Below are positions 1-11,319 of a stretch of DNA of 64,000 nt, piece after piece. Location: the NCBI GenBank assembly GCA_026120035.1, contig JALRME010000043.1:186001-250000 (forward strand), in the 5' to 3' direction. Source of the DNA: Coleophoma eucalyptorum (lineage: Eukaryota; Ascomycota; Leotiomycetes; Helotiales; Dermateaceae). A model generated the notes under the pieces. The model did not search any database. It was given only the letters and a program-made list of their open reading frames with translations, and was not told where the DNA came from. Made by a program: the position numbers and the translations under genes. Numbering within the stretch: the stretch's first letter is position 1; each line of letters starts with the position of its first letter.

Positions 1-568
1 GCAGATGGCGGTCCCAGCGATGAGGCAGGAAGTTGTTCAAGAAGTCAAGTAAGAGCGAGGTGGCTATTACATTCGCAGGGTCTCGAGGATCCACAGTCGG
101 CACCTTTTCGATGAAAGTCTGCAGTGCGATATCTGTCGGCAAATGCGTGTCGGGGGTCTCTGGTAATTTGCGGTGACCAAACAGATGCAAGTGTATATGA
201 GTTGCGTGTCTCATAGCTGCACGAACGTGCTCTGCATCGGGCTCCAGATCCCAGCACTCATGCGCATGTTGGAGCAACTTTTGAGAATGGAGATATTGAC
301 CATTTTCAGAAAACGAGGCGATACTGACCTTTCTCCCAGATGCACACTCCAAAAGACCAAAATAGAGCCAACGTTGTAGGAAAGCCAGGAAGTCTGGGTC
401 CTTGGACTTGAAGATCCGCCTCCAGTCGTCAGCTGGTCGGGGATGCCAATTTTCACGCTCGGGATACCCAATGAAGTCATCCCATTTATGATCATAGCCA
501 GTACGAGTTAGTAGACGTGCTTTCAGTACATCATAAAGAGGGTAAAGAGGTGCCGGTACATGGTCCAT
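1..568 (-). CDS. HET-type (heterokaryon incompatibility-like) protein, N-terminal part, cut by window edge
   Basis: An open frame runs on the minus strand from an ATG at 568 to the window edge with no stop, giving about 189 residues. The N-terminus reads MDHVPAPLYPLYDVLKARLL, followed by a segment around residues 65-75 of the form FLQRWLYFGLLE. I recognise this arrangement, a proline-rich start and then an FLQ.WL.FGLL stretch before a long variable part, from the N-terminal region of many fungal HET-domain proteins, which act in non-self recognition. The HET domain itself would lie beyond the left edge and is not seen. The frame stays open upstream of the ATG without another methionine, so an upstream exon is possible. 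Family assignment rests on this N-terminal pattern only. Confidence 0.5.
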   Translation of the reverse strand, partial: MDHVPAPLYPLYDVLKARLLTRTGYDHKWDDFIGYPERENWHPRPADDWRRIFKSKDPDFLAFLQRWLYFGLLECASGRKVSIASFSENGQYLHSQKLLQHAHECWDLEPDAEHVRAAMRHATHIHLHLFGHRKLPETPDTHLPTDIALQTFIEKVPTVDPRDPANVIATSLLLDFLNNFLPHRWDRHL

Positions 569-1077
569 CCTGCGTTGCTGTGTATCGCTTGACTTTGTTG
601 TAAAAAGAGTGCGGGGAAGTGCGCAGGAGCATTTTGAGGATATCCACACAGGGTGCAGAGCTGCCTGACGACTCTCTGCTGCACGCGCGAGCCTTACCAG
701 CATGCGACCCACAAAACAACCCAGTCAATCTGCAAAGCGGTTTTACATTGATAGGGGCGGAAAAGCACGAGGCAGTTGCATTGCATGCCCAATATGCCGA
801 AGTTTTGTGCATCGTTATCTTGCATGTGAAGCAACTTAGAGAGGAGCAATCAACTATCTTAAAAACAACTCTACGATCGTTCTACAACTTTTGGTATACA
901 CAAAATACCTCCGGTTCCAACCTCATACAGTTTTCATAAGCCCTTTAGAGATTAAGAATAAATAATTACAACTAGGAAATAGTTTTCAATGAGCGACCAC
1001 AGCCAAAAGTATTCTAGTTATACTGCCCTGGCAACGCCAAACACCACGTTATATCCCATCAAAGAGTTTTGGTTCTG
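569..1077. other. intergenic, no gene seen
   Basis: Spacer between the HET-type gene start and the 3' end of the FAD monooxygenase. Short frames on both strands show no family resemblance. It should contain the promoter of the HET-type gene. Confidence 0.5.
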
Positions 1078-2504
1078 TTAGCCCTGCTCTTTGTATTTGT
1101 TGTTTTCGATCCACCCAAGAGCCATCTTCAACCCATGGTCTCTGCAGTATTCTTTGATTCGATTGTCACCAAAGTAAACCATGCTTTGCAGCACCGCACT
1201 GCGTTGTCGTTCTCGAAGTCTTCGTTTGACGTTGTCTACCGCACATTTGCGTAGCGCCGCACGCCTGAGCTGTGGAATATCCATTCGGGGAAACTGGATG
1301 GCATCGGCCAAGCTCACAGCATCGAGCAGAGCACAGTTGGCGCCTTTCCCTAACATCGTGGACATACTACCAGAGATTAGACTTTGCTGCCGGAGACAAA
1401 AGCGGGCAACTTACTTAAACACAGAGTCGCCAATCAGTGTCACGCAATCAGATTCCCAGTGCTTGATAACTTGGCAGTCCTGAACCAAGTGTAGCCACCC
1501 TGAGCTTACCATGCAATGTTCTGCCAGCGCGAGTAAGTTTGGGTGGATGTCTGGGTCGTTTTTGGCTCGTATGATACATTCTTCCTTCATTTCTTCCCGA
1601 GACAGTTCGGCGATTGGTTTCTTGTTGATAAATTTGTTGATTGGACTTCCATATCCAAACATAATGAACGACTCGTCCGGGCCGAGCTCATCCTCTGAGA
1701 CAGCGTCCGCCCAAGGTTTAGCGGGGTTGACCCACGAATGGATGATGATATTCTGATTATTAGAACAGAAAGCCTAGCCGCTGCGGTCAGTCGAGATTTT
1801 GGGGCGAAATGGGTTTGGACGGTACGTACCATCGTCCCGCTAGTGGATTGGGCTGGCAGGAGCTGGATTGTGGATGGTGTCAGAGGAATCTTGAAATATA
1901 TGACTGCCGTGCCCGTTCGGCTGATCTTCGTGTTTGGAAGTAATTGTTTCTGAACACGAGAACCAAGACCATCGGCCCCGATCAACAAGTCACACTCATC
2001 CGTAGTTCCGTCATCGAAATATATCCTCACCCCACCGTTCTTCATCTTCTCGTAGACGCAAAACTTCTTGCCGAGTCGTAAGAAGCTCCCGCTGTCCACG
2101 AGCAGTCCTTCACGCAACTTCCACCGGGATACAGAAAATTGGTCTTTTACTTCATCGGCATACCAGGTGAACATTCTCTGTCCATCCGCTTTCATGAAAG
2201 TTAACTCTTGGCCATTTTCAGGCTGGATGCCCACACTGAAGGCGACTTTCCGCCACACGGGGGAGGGAAGGAGGGCTTTCAGATTGGCGAGCACAAACTC
2301 AGACAGCATCACTCGGTATCCACTGAGACGATCGGTGGCGGTGATACTGCGCTCATAAACGAGACAATCAACATTGGGTGCCGAACGTAGAATTTGCCCA
2401 AGAGTGAGACCTGCAATTCCTCCACCAATTACTGCCACCCTGAGCGAAGGCTTCACAGTGCCACTGCTGGAAACGGTTGATCTGGTGGATGATGAAGACG
2501 CCAT
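1078..2504 (-). CDS. FAD-dependent monooxygenase (salicylate hydroxylase-like)
   Basis: Three exons on the minus strand (2504-1830, 1752-1415, 1366-1078) join in frame to about 433 residues, the usual size for single-domain group A flavoprotein monooxygenases. The N-terminal Rossmann motif [14 protein letters not shown] lies near residues 23-36 after a short serine-rich leader. The second FAD motif, [13 protein letters not shown], is mid-protein. The third, LIGDSVF, continues across intron 2 into [16 protein letters not shown], the family's GD...G.G.N.AL.DA block. Both introns are GT-AG and the first has a CTGAC branch site. Such enzymes hydroxylate small aromatic or polyketide substrates with NAD(P)H. 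The substrate cannot be told. No signal peptide or membrane anchor is seen. Confidence 0.85.
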
Positions 2505-2718
2505 GTTTTGCTGTTGGTCTCTTCTCTTTGCAGTGGAAATGGTTCCTGGAACCCGGTACGATCTTATATGGATATTATCTCCAGATCATTGCGCAACCGG
2601 TCATAAAATTATGCTCTATCATAGAATCATACGTTCCATGATACGACTTTATCAGATTGAACCCGCTTGATTGCTCGGCTGTCTAAGCGACGTGGGGACT
2701 TTACTCAGTAGTCCTTTC

Positions 2719-3045
2719 TTATTCATGCAGCAAATAAATTCTTTTCACAGGGCCAGCGGCTCCAAGTCCGGTAGGAGACGGAGGTGAGAAAGCGACGGTT
2801 TGAAATGCTGGTAAGCTCTGCATGATCGCTGAACCATCTCGCGTTTGGAGAGCTGCACCAGCAGTTTCCAATCTTTGCACGTTCTGAAGGGTCATGTTCG
2901 GGGCCATGTCCGGTACTCGAGCACGAAGTATGCTGCTCTATACGAAAGAAGCATTTGCCACGTTGTTGACAAGGATTCTGAGTTCAGCGAGTGCGAAAGT
3001 CCGGAGAATCGGGGGTCGCGACATCGCCTTGTAAGATAAGATACC
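2719..3045 (-). pseudogene. short-chain dehydrogenase/reductase relic
   Basis: Minus-strand pieces in different frames resemble an SDR: a GDVA-like stretch near 3030, then ELRILVNNVANASF near 2990-2950 (the SDR LVNNA block), an immediate TAG, and then a segment ending at 2719 reading like the GSAIM...AF region before the catalytic tyrosine. No YxxxK motif survives and no start is seen. I read it as a decayed 3' half of an SDR. The match is motif-level only. Confidence 0.35.
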
Positions 3046-5640
3046 TCGGATATAAAAAAACAAAAAAAAAATAGATAGATATCACGCGATTCTTTACTGC
3101 AAGAGCAGTCGTTAGATGGCAAATGTCATCAAAGTGTGGAGATTCGACTTAATCTACTCCAGCATCCAGGATCCAAGCGAAGACGCCTACCTCGGATAGG
3201 GCAGAATCCCATCCCATCTTCAGGGTAGGCGATGCAATGCTTTTTCCATATACCTGGAAGCCTGCGGGCAACCAGCCTGGCTTTGGCCAAGTATACGAAG
3301 AGTGCCTTTCTAGTGTACTCAGATTGGATGGGCAGTGGAAATTAATTCCTGGCCTTACAATCTTAGTCAGATATGTTTTTTTACTCTTGGTTAATCTTAC
3401 TTTGATTAAGCACAACTTCCAGCGAATCCTCATCGAACTCAGTTCAAGTCGGATCAGGCATAAACATTAGTACCAGCAGGCAATAAAGGCTCTTCATCCT
3501 CTGGACTTTCTGACTTTCTAACTTTTGAACTTTGACCTTTTTCGAATGCCTCACAAAAGCCCCGCACACCAATCAAGTCGCCTAAATTATGACTCCTTCA
3601 AATATCTGCTATACGAGCTGTCGGGTATTCTCAAAGCCGGCGTGATTCTCGCGGGGTCGTTCGATGCACATCAGATAGGAAATACCTTATTCTACTATAT
3701 TGATCTGGTCACGTGGCTTATACTGACGCCTTAAGTACTTAGCCGTGTTATGAAATACACTCACCAATCTTTTCAACAACACTAGCTGATCAAGGCCCGA
3801 CAGACCTTTTCTATCCACCTCGAACTTCTTCCAAAACCTCTTCAATCACCGGTCTACTACGAGAGATTCCATTGCTCGGCCTGTGCTCCACTGCGAATCA
3901 TGGCACTGTCTCCGTAGGATCCGACACTGAGTGTATTCACAGAGACTTCTGACATCTCCGTTCGCAGACAAGGTGGGACAGAAATTGGGACTCTTGCGTT
4001 AGAGAGCTCTGCAGCTCCGCCTTTGTCAGTTACGGTTCCCGTACTGGTTCCTTCGAATGAGATGCTAGAGGGCTCACGGGAAGATGGAGAGCTCGACTTC
4101 ATTGCGTTCACGGCCGGCCGGTCATCATTGACGATTTGGTCAGTGACCTGAATCATATGGGACTCTAAGCAAGTTCAATAGGCGAAGCATTACGAATAAT
4201 CAATCAAATGGTGAGCGGAGGTTTGTCTTAGAACACATCAAGCTAACCCGCAAGAAATTTCCGCCCGATCAGTGCAGCACTTCCCGTTAAGGGGTTGGGA
4301 ATTCGAGGAAGCCATACATATCAATGACACACATATCTACCAAAAGCCCCATTATGTGGATCCTAGTTGCCTCGGCTGCATATAATCAGACATGTTCCTC
4401 GATTTTCTAATTAGCCTTTAGCTGAGTCTACGAGTACCTCGAGAAGCCAAGGGTTTTCATCCGGTAGGTCCTTGTTTGTTCCCATCTCCGGTGCTGCGCC
4501 GCGAGAGAGTCCGACGAACTCATAGGAACTTCCTCCGTCCGATCATTGGAACTGTTTCGGAATATGTTTGGATATTCAAAATGAGGATAGAACAAAAAGG
4601 CGCTATATAGTCAGGTTTGGACCGAAAGAAAAGGATAGGCATACTCAAACAAAATTGTGTGGCAGAACAACTGAGTCGGTGGATTGTTCTGCAAAATACT
4701 TGTCCTGTGATAGATAGCATGGACCCGTCCACTTCTCAATTGGCGCCACATCATGGCTCCACATATCTTCGGCCACGCAAACCAGCCTCTTCTTTGTTTA
4801 CGCGATCTTGTTATGGAGCTCCTTGTTCTTTCAGCGAACTCTTTCTTTTCATAGTTCAGAGACACATTTGAAGATAATTGCCGGTATAGCAAGGTTCCAA
4901 AGGCGCAGCTGCAACCATGTGTCCCATGACGGATCTTGGACGACGCAGCCTTCGGTCTCACACTCGTGGAGCTTCGAAGCTGAGATTTCGCACCGATTAG
5001 AGGCAGCGCACGAGACTGTCGTAGCAAACCCACCAGAGCTGCTAATGTTCTTTCCGGAAGAGGGCGACTTTGCGTTCCGCTTCCCTTGGCCTTGATGGAT
5101 TTTGAGGTGCAAGTATCCGCGACCGCAAGTGCTCTTGAAATGTAACATACCTGAAAAAACACAGCAAGGAGCTTGCCCTTGACCAAAGACTTTCATTCAA
5201 GTATTTGCAGCAACTAGAGAAGACCTTTCAGGACAAAACTTTGCGATGAAACGAGGCTGCACCACTGACGTTCTTGCAGTTGGCACGCATATCTTACTTG
5301 CATGTTGTACTGCTATACGGCAAACTGCCTGAGAACATTCATTGCGCTAGTAACCATGTGTATACCATACCCCGAATACTCATTGCAGACAAATCCAGAG
5401 TTTGATAGCATGGATCATGCCTATTATTGATGTCCTGCCTTGGCTCTGAGTAAGATGAGTCCTCGGTGAGCGCCGAAGCACTTAAACATGAGGTACAATA
5501 GTGTAGAGAGGGAGTATATCCCGCGTGTGGCATTCCAGCAGTCATTCTGATGCTTTCTACCTTCTACCGGCTGTGCAGCCATGGGTCCATTCCAGAGATT
5601 GGTATAAGGTGGACCCTACCATCACCTCCGCAGAAGTTGA
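3046..5640. other. gene-poor stretch, no supported gene
   Basis: Several frames of 70-190 codons occur on both strands (for example 3149-3433, 3857-4156, 4611-5186 and 4849-5196, all minus), but none shows a recognisable domain or a convincing splice pattern. The minus-strand frame 4849-5196 has four cysteines in a CAASNRC...C...C spacing but no signal peptide. I leave it uncalled. This may be decayed DNA. Confidence 0.4.
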
Positions 5641-6752
5641 TCAGGAATGACAGAAGGAAAAAAAATAGCGCAGTGATGTAATGACGGTTGGCTTCCTGGT
5701 ATGCGAGACATTTGGCAATTTATGTGAAGCACTGCAGCAAGACTTCACAATGTTCCTGCCCAACTCGTGATTTCGATGCTCGCATGCATCTGCAGGCAGC
5801 CGAGCTTCCCCAGATTTACAGCAAGGAGGGGAAGACGAGGGACCAATGAGACGGCGGGTAAAGCGAATGACACATGGTGAATGGGACATTGATTGCCTAT
5901 CTATTTCCAAGTCGCCAACGCTCCGCCATCCGAACACAAGCTGCACGATGGTGGCGGGGGGAAAAGGGAGGAAATGGAAGTTGACACGACAAGTCCATGT
6001 TGCCGTCTGGTCGACGACCGTTGTTGAGGTCTCTGCTCTCGAGGGGCGCGGTGGTCAATGGCATCGGCGATGAGACGGCCCTTATTACGAGGGTGGCGGC
6101 TGCAGAGTTTTGTGACAAGTGTGATGTTGGCAGGGAGAGGGAAGTACGGAGATACAGAATGGAAGGTGGCATTCTTTTGGCGCAGTGGGATTCGGAGTAG
6201 ATACTGGGTGGAGGGCTGGATAGGGAAGGGATGGACATGATGAACCGGTGGACATGGTAATTTAACAATATGGAAATATGGATATGGATACGCTGGATAG
6301 GGCATGGCAGAGCAGAACAGAACAGAATAAAGCCGCGACGGGACTGACCTGGAGAGATTCAGGGTAGGCGTGTAGGGCCAAAGGCATAGCACGGTGTTAC
6401 AGTAGAGCCAGAGGAACCAGACCAGCCAGGCCAGCCAGAGAGTAGCCGGGGCAAAGGAAGGCAGGGAAGGGAAAGGAAGGAAAGCCGACGGAAGTGTCAG
6501 CGGGAGCCAAAGCCCGCTAAAGTGTCGGATATGCAGGCAGGCCAAGCCGAGTGGCCCACTAAAGTGCTCGCACAAGGTCGCGGAGGTGTCTTTTGGCTGA
6601 GAGAGATGGCGATGGGGGCCCTTTGTACCGTCCGCCTGTCCTGTCCTGTCCTGTCCGGTGCAGTGACGGACATCCTCTTCAGTGGACGCCCGCCCTAATA
6701 TGGCAATGGCGCTCAGACATGCTGACTATTGCTTGCGGTGCCACTGAGAGGG

Positions 6753-6762
<10 letters not shown>

Positions 6763-6787
<25 letters not shown>

Positions 6788-6788
6788 C
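6763..6788. repeat. (AG)n dinucleotide repeat
   Basis: About thirteen uninterrupted AG units, first of three clustered microsatellites upstream of SCAP. Confidence 0.95.
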
Positions 6789-6835
6789 AGACCCAACTTG
6801 CCCTACATTGCGCGTCGGTTGGTCCGTCCGCTTAT

Positions 6836-6854
6836 CTGTCTGTCTGTCTGTCTC
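6836..6854. repeat. (TGTC)n tetranucleotide repeat
   Basis: Four to five TGTC units followed by a TCTC variant. Confidence 0.9.
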
Positions 6855-6867
6855 TCGGGTTGTCTAG

Positions 6868-6900
6868 GTATGTATGTATGTATGTATGTATGTATGTATG
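6868..6900. repeat. (GTAT)n tetranucleotide repeat
   Basis: Eight consecutive GTAT units, followed by degenerate GTGT/TGCG sequence to about 6940. Confidence 0.95.
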
Positions 6901-7608
6901 AATGTGTATGTGTGCGTGAGAGTGTCTGTCTGTATGTGTGCGTCCACCGTGGCTGTCAATAGTCTGCAAGTCTCTTCGCCCTTGACGCTTTGCACTGTGC
7001 AGTCAGTTTCTGCATTCTGCATTCTGTCGTCTCTCTTGTCGTCTGCACTCTGTCTGCAGTAGTCTCAAGCCTTTTACTCCCCTCCCCCCCGTCCCCGTCT
7101 CGCTTCACCACTCCCCTCGCCCTGTCGGTCTGTGCCTGTGAGTGATCGGGCATCGCAGGTCTTTTTCTTTGCCAGGATCTTCTTCCCGTTTTGCACTGCA
7201 GCCAGCACTTGCCGATCTTTTGATCTTCAACTTGGCCACACAGCTTACTACGCACCGCAATCCTCTTCTCTCTTCCATCCACCTATCCCCCTTTCCTCTA
7301 CAACTACAGAAACACTACTGGCACAACCACTTAGTTCGGCCCTCTGTCGCCTCCTTCACCACGCCGCCTCTCGTCTTGCGCCTCCACCTGCCCTCGGTGC
7401 TGTTCTGCCGCACTCGTCGTACCTGACAGACTATCATAATTCCAATCCCAATCACGTCTTCAGCCGCCTCCAACCCTGACCTCCACCACCTCCACCTCCA
7501 CTCCCACTCCCACTCCCCGAATCTCTACTATACCCCTCGCTCTCTCTCCCTCTCTCTCTCTTCTAGGCCTTCAGCTTCAACTATCATCAACTGTCTCGCT
7601 GCTTCAAC

Positions 7609-7653
7609 ATGACCTCTGGAAATATCTGCCACACAAACTATTCGTCGGGTTAG
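7609..7653 (+). promoter_or_regulatory. uORF1 of the SCAP leader (14 codons plus stop)
   Basis: ATG at 7609 opens a 14-residue frame that ends with TAG at 7651-7653. The next ATG (uORF2) starts at the following base, 7654. The ATG context ends in ...CAACATG, with A at -3, favourable for initiation. Whether it is in the mature leader depends on the transcription start and on leader splicing, which I cannot see. Confidence 0.5.
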
Positions 7654-7797
7654 ATGGTCCTCCACTCTTCAACTCCTACCTTGCTTGCAGACCAAGAGCG
7701 AGCGCCGCGCGCTCAAACCCCCATACCGTTGATGCCGCAGGAGCTTGACGTTGACGTCTGTCTACCTGTCCAAAGCTGCGCGAGTCTGCTGGGATGA
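7654..7797 (+). promoter_or_regulatory. uORF2 of the SCAP leader, overlapping the main start
   Basis: ATG at 7654 directly follows the uORF1 stop and opens a 47-residue frame. Its TGA at 7795-7797 overlaps the main SCAP ATG at 7794-7796 as ATGA. Ribosomes that translate uORF2 would end exactly at the SCAP start, an arrangement suited to termination-reinitiation or to strong damping of SCAP translation. Confidence 0.5.
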
Positions 7798-10700
7798 TTT
7801 GGTATCTTTTGTATCCTTTCCGAGGGCAAGTCCTCCCCACCGCCTTCGCGCGCCGAACTGGCTAACAGCATCTCCAGAACTACAGAACCTCCAGTACTCT
7901 CCTCAACCCACCCCCTCCGAAACTACTTCACACGATATGGTACTCGAGCTTCACGGCATCCGGTCATCACCCTGTTGATCTCGGTGGCCACCGCCACCAT
8001 CTTAATATACCCTTTCCCTTTCCTGTACACCAACAATTTTACCAATGGCGCATCCAACCTCCCCCACCATGTTTGGACTTCAGCTCAGCCATTCGAGGGT
8101 GACAATACCGTGCCGGTGGACGTTGCAATGCGGTCAATCTGGGTCCACGGTATGCTGGCTAGCTTCTTTCCTTTTTTTTTTTTTTTTTGTTTTTTTGTTG
8201 AGAGCCATTCGCTGACGAATAACAGGCAGTTACATGAAAGCCCTCGAACCCGATGTTTTATTGAATGCGTTAGAGATACAGGACGTCCTTCTTGGATCTA
8301 CTGCCAATTTTGATCCGCGTAAAGCCCCAGGCCAGGCCGAGTCCAGAGATGGCGATGATGATGGCAGTTCGACAACTTCTGGGCGAGATTTGATGCACGC
8401 AAGCAACGGTCTTACGAACACGTCGTGGTTTTTCCATTCGCCTCTACAGTACTGGGGTGGTACAGAGGAAAATATTGCGCGTGACACAGACATCATTACA
8501 ACAGTCAACGAGGGCTCTCAACAATCCACTGCAGTCAATGTTACGTTGCGACATTCAATCGTCTTCAGCGGAAAACGTTTCGAGGATCATCGTCTAGTTG
8601 CTGCAGATGCACTAGTTATCACTCTAATTCACAAATTAGATTCTCCCGTAGGCAAATATTGGGAGGAAAAGGCCGAAGAATTGGCTGAGAGAAGCTCGAA
8701 GAATTGGCATCTTTATCCCGAAAATGGTCGCCCGCAATCTAGCACTCTCTACGAATTCCGATTTCAACCCTTATCTTTCCAAGACGACCTATTTCTCGCT
8801 CTAGCATATAGTCTCTGCACTGCGTACTTCTTCCTCAGCTTGACTAAATTGCGAGCTCTCAAATCTCGACTTGGCCTTATCCTTGCCGTTGCCACTCAAA
8901 TCGCTGTTTCAATCATGTCCAGCTTTACCATATGCGCCATCTTCAAAATCGACCTCTCAAAAATTCCTCGCGAAGCATATCCTTTGGTGGTTCTTTCAGT
9001 TGGGTTGGAGAATATATTTCGATTAATCAATGCAGTCATCATGACACCGCCGGACCGACCAACGGCGATGAGAATGGCAGATGCTATAGGATCAACTGGC
9101 CATATCGCCCTGGCCAATGCAACTCAAAACCTGGCAATTCTGTGGATGCTTTCACGGATGGTATCCCCAGGACTTGTAGCGTTCTGCACCTTTGCCGCAA
9201 TTGCTCTTATCTTCGATTTCTTTTACTTACTCACGTTCTTTGCAGCCGTCTTGAGTATCGATGTTCGTCGAACGGAATTGACTGATGCTTTGAACAGAGT
9301 TTCTACTCGCAATCAAAGGTACGCCTTCTCGGAGAAAATGCCTCGACAAAGTTGGGTAGATGCTTTGATTCGCGGAGAGACTACATTCTCCACCAGGATT
9401 TCGGGGACCGTTGTAATGGTCGGATTCATTCTTATTGCCCAATGGCACTTCTCCGACAACGAAAGCTTCCTGCAAGCTGTATCCCGACTGAATAGAATCT
9501 GGCAGATGCCTGGACGGGCTCCCCGATCAACTTCTTCATTGCTATCAGTCGACATACACCAAGCTAGGACGCCCACTGCCTGGTTGCGCCTCCAAGATCA
9601 CGAGACCGCCCATGAAGTTATCAATGTCATTAAGCCCCATGCTCACAGCTATATAGCACGAGTATACGAACCCTTGGTTTTCGTGCTCGATGGGTCCGAC
9701 CGAACTCCTACCAGCTTTGGCGTACGACCATTTCTTCCGGCGGCCTACGATTTTGTGCATCGGCAATGGTTGCCATTCCTGCTTGCGGTGATATTTAGCA
9801 TTTCTGCAATTTGTCTGCTGATGAACTACCTCCTCTGGGATGAAGCGGCGGGCAATGAAATTGATGATCGGCCTGAAGATGACCCACTGCTATCGGTTAA
9901 GACGCTGGGCAAGGGCCATGCTCTAGATATCGTACTCTTAACAGCATCCAACGAGGGTGTACTCGCAACTGTTGGTCTTGACCGTTGGATTCGCATTTGG
10001 GATGTACGAAACGACGGCCGAAGCTATCTTATCGATGACCCAACTGCCGGCATCGATCCATTTCCCGTACTAGCAATGACCATTGATAGCGATTCGAATT
10101 GGCTAGCGCTCTTGTCCGCCAAAGAACAAGTCATCCTGTGGAATATCCCCGAGCAGCGTTGGGGTCCAGTTATGCCGGTCAGCAATATCGGACGCCTTCC
10201 CGCTGCCTTTTTCTTTGGCCATGATCCGGCCGAACTAATTAACCCTGTGGTCCTTGTACGGCAGAATGGAATGATGACTGAACTTCACATGGAGCATGAT
10301 GAAAGTCGGGAGTTGCTAATATGTAAAAGTCCACTGGTGGTCGTTCAACCCCATGCGGAAAAGGGTGAGCACCTAACCCAACAATGATAATCTCCTACTA
10401 ACTATGGACAGCGTTTTACAATAATCCCCAGCCTCCCCTGCGCGTAATCACAGCTTCAAAGCGTGGTTGTGTCCACATTGTAACTCAGTTAGAATCTGGA
10501 TGGGTATCCGAAGGACTTGAGATTACTGCTCCCGATGATGACAAGAACGTTATCTCCGTGGTTGCTCTACCAGAATTGAGCTCCTTTCTCGCAGTACGAA
10601 ACCACACCGTCGATTTGATAGACATTTTCACCCACCAAGTCACACACACCTTCCTAACAAAACCGATGAAGCCAAATTCTCTGCGGTGTTTTCATTCGGC

Positions 10701-11319
10701 CCGCCGCAGACCACAATGTGGTTCTGTTGGCCTGGCTTCTCTGGGTTTGGTATATACATGTGCCACCACTGGAAATGCCATTATGCAGGTTTATTTACCA
10801 GAACGAGAAGGAGATACGATCTGTTTCCGTGATCCATGGACTCCTGGGAGCAAGACTTGTTGTCTGTGGAGAGAGACGGTTGAGCGAACCTACACGATAG
10901 AGGATCCGGGCAAGTGGATGATTTTGCAAGGTGGCCTCGTCGTGGGCATTCGAAAGCGTGAGATTTCACGGCCCGCGCCTGCACAGTCTAAAGATACAAC
11001 TACTCTTCGCCGACGTGGGCAAAGACCCTCAGTTGTCAAAAATAAAGATCCCGAGGAGATATGGGAGGTCTGGACGATTTCAGACCGTGGCGAAGAGTCC
11101 AGCATACCTTTATGCAATTACGACGATAAAATTCAAGATCACCTGCTTGTCACCACCCTCGGACCGATGGTACAGATAGGCAGGAGAAGTATAGGAGTCA
11201 GTTTGGGCAATGTCATCAAAGTTGTCACGGTCGGTAATGAAAGGTTTGATGGTACGGACAAGGGTAATGAGGCGCTCCAGGTTGCGGCTAGGCGAAAGAA
11301 AAAGAATAGGAAGGAATAA
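7794..11319 (+). CDS. scp1: SREBP cleavage-activating protein (SCAP) homologue, sterol-sensing domain plus WD40
   Basis: Four exons (7794-7825, 7878-8149, 8226-10364, 10412-11319) join in frame to about 1116 residues, the size of fungal SCAPs. Exon 1 reads MIWYLLYPFRG and intron 1 is GC-AG (GCAAGT donor). A first membrane segment (HPVITLLISVATATILIYPF) is followed by a luminal loop. A cluster of membrane helices around residues 290-460 then forms the sterol-sensing domain, including the YPLVVLSVGLENIFRLINAV segment that matches its conserved core. A further helix (FLLAVIFSISAICLLMNYLL) precedes the cytosolic WD40-type half (for example GLDRWIRIWDVR). SCAP escorts SREBP and senses sterols in the ER membrane. 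In fungi this pathway controls ergosterol synthesis and low-oxygen growth. Intron 2 holds a poly-T tract. Two uORFs precede the start. Confidence 0.92.

Larger units (their letters stand above)
5641..7608 (+). promoter_or_regulatory. long upstream/leader region of the SCAP gene
   Basis: About 2 kb of low-complexity DNA precedes the SCAP gene: A/G-rich then C/T-rich tracts, three adjacent microsatellites (6763-6900), and a strongly pyrimidine-rich stretch from about 7260 to 7570 with CT and CCAC repeats. CT-rich tracts directly upstream of start sites are common in filamentous fungal promoters. Long frames here (for example 5901-6575 minus) are low-complexity artefacts. I cannot place the transcription start. 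Confidence 0.45.

Noticed and set aside
3149..3433. 94-codon minus-strand frame
   Set aside because: No family resemblance and no neighbouring exon that extends it.
4611..5186. 191-codon minus-strand frame with a possible hydrophobic start
   Set aside because: Needs a non-ATG start, no family resemblance, competes with another equally open minus-strand frame.
5901..6575. 224-codon minus-strand frame upstream of SCAP
   Set aside because: Low-complexity P/S/L-rich translation of purine/pyrimidine tracts, no domain, overlapping frames of similar kind on both strands.
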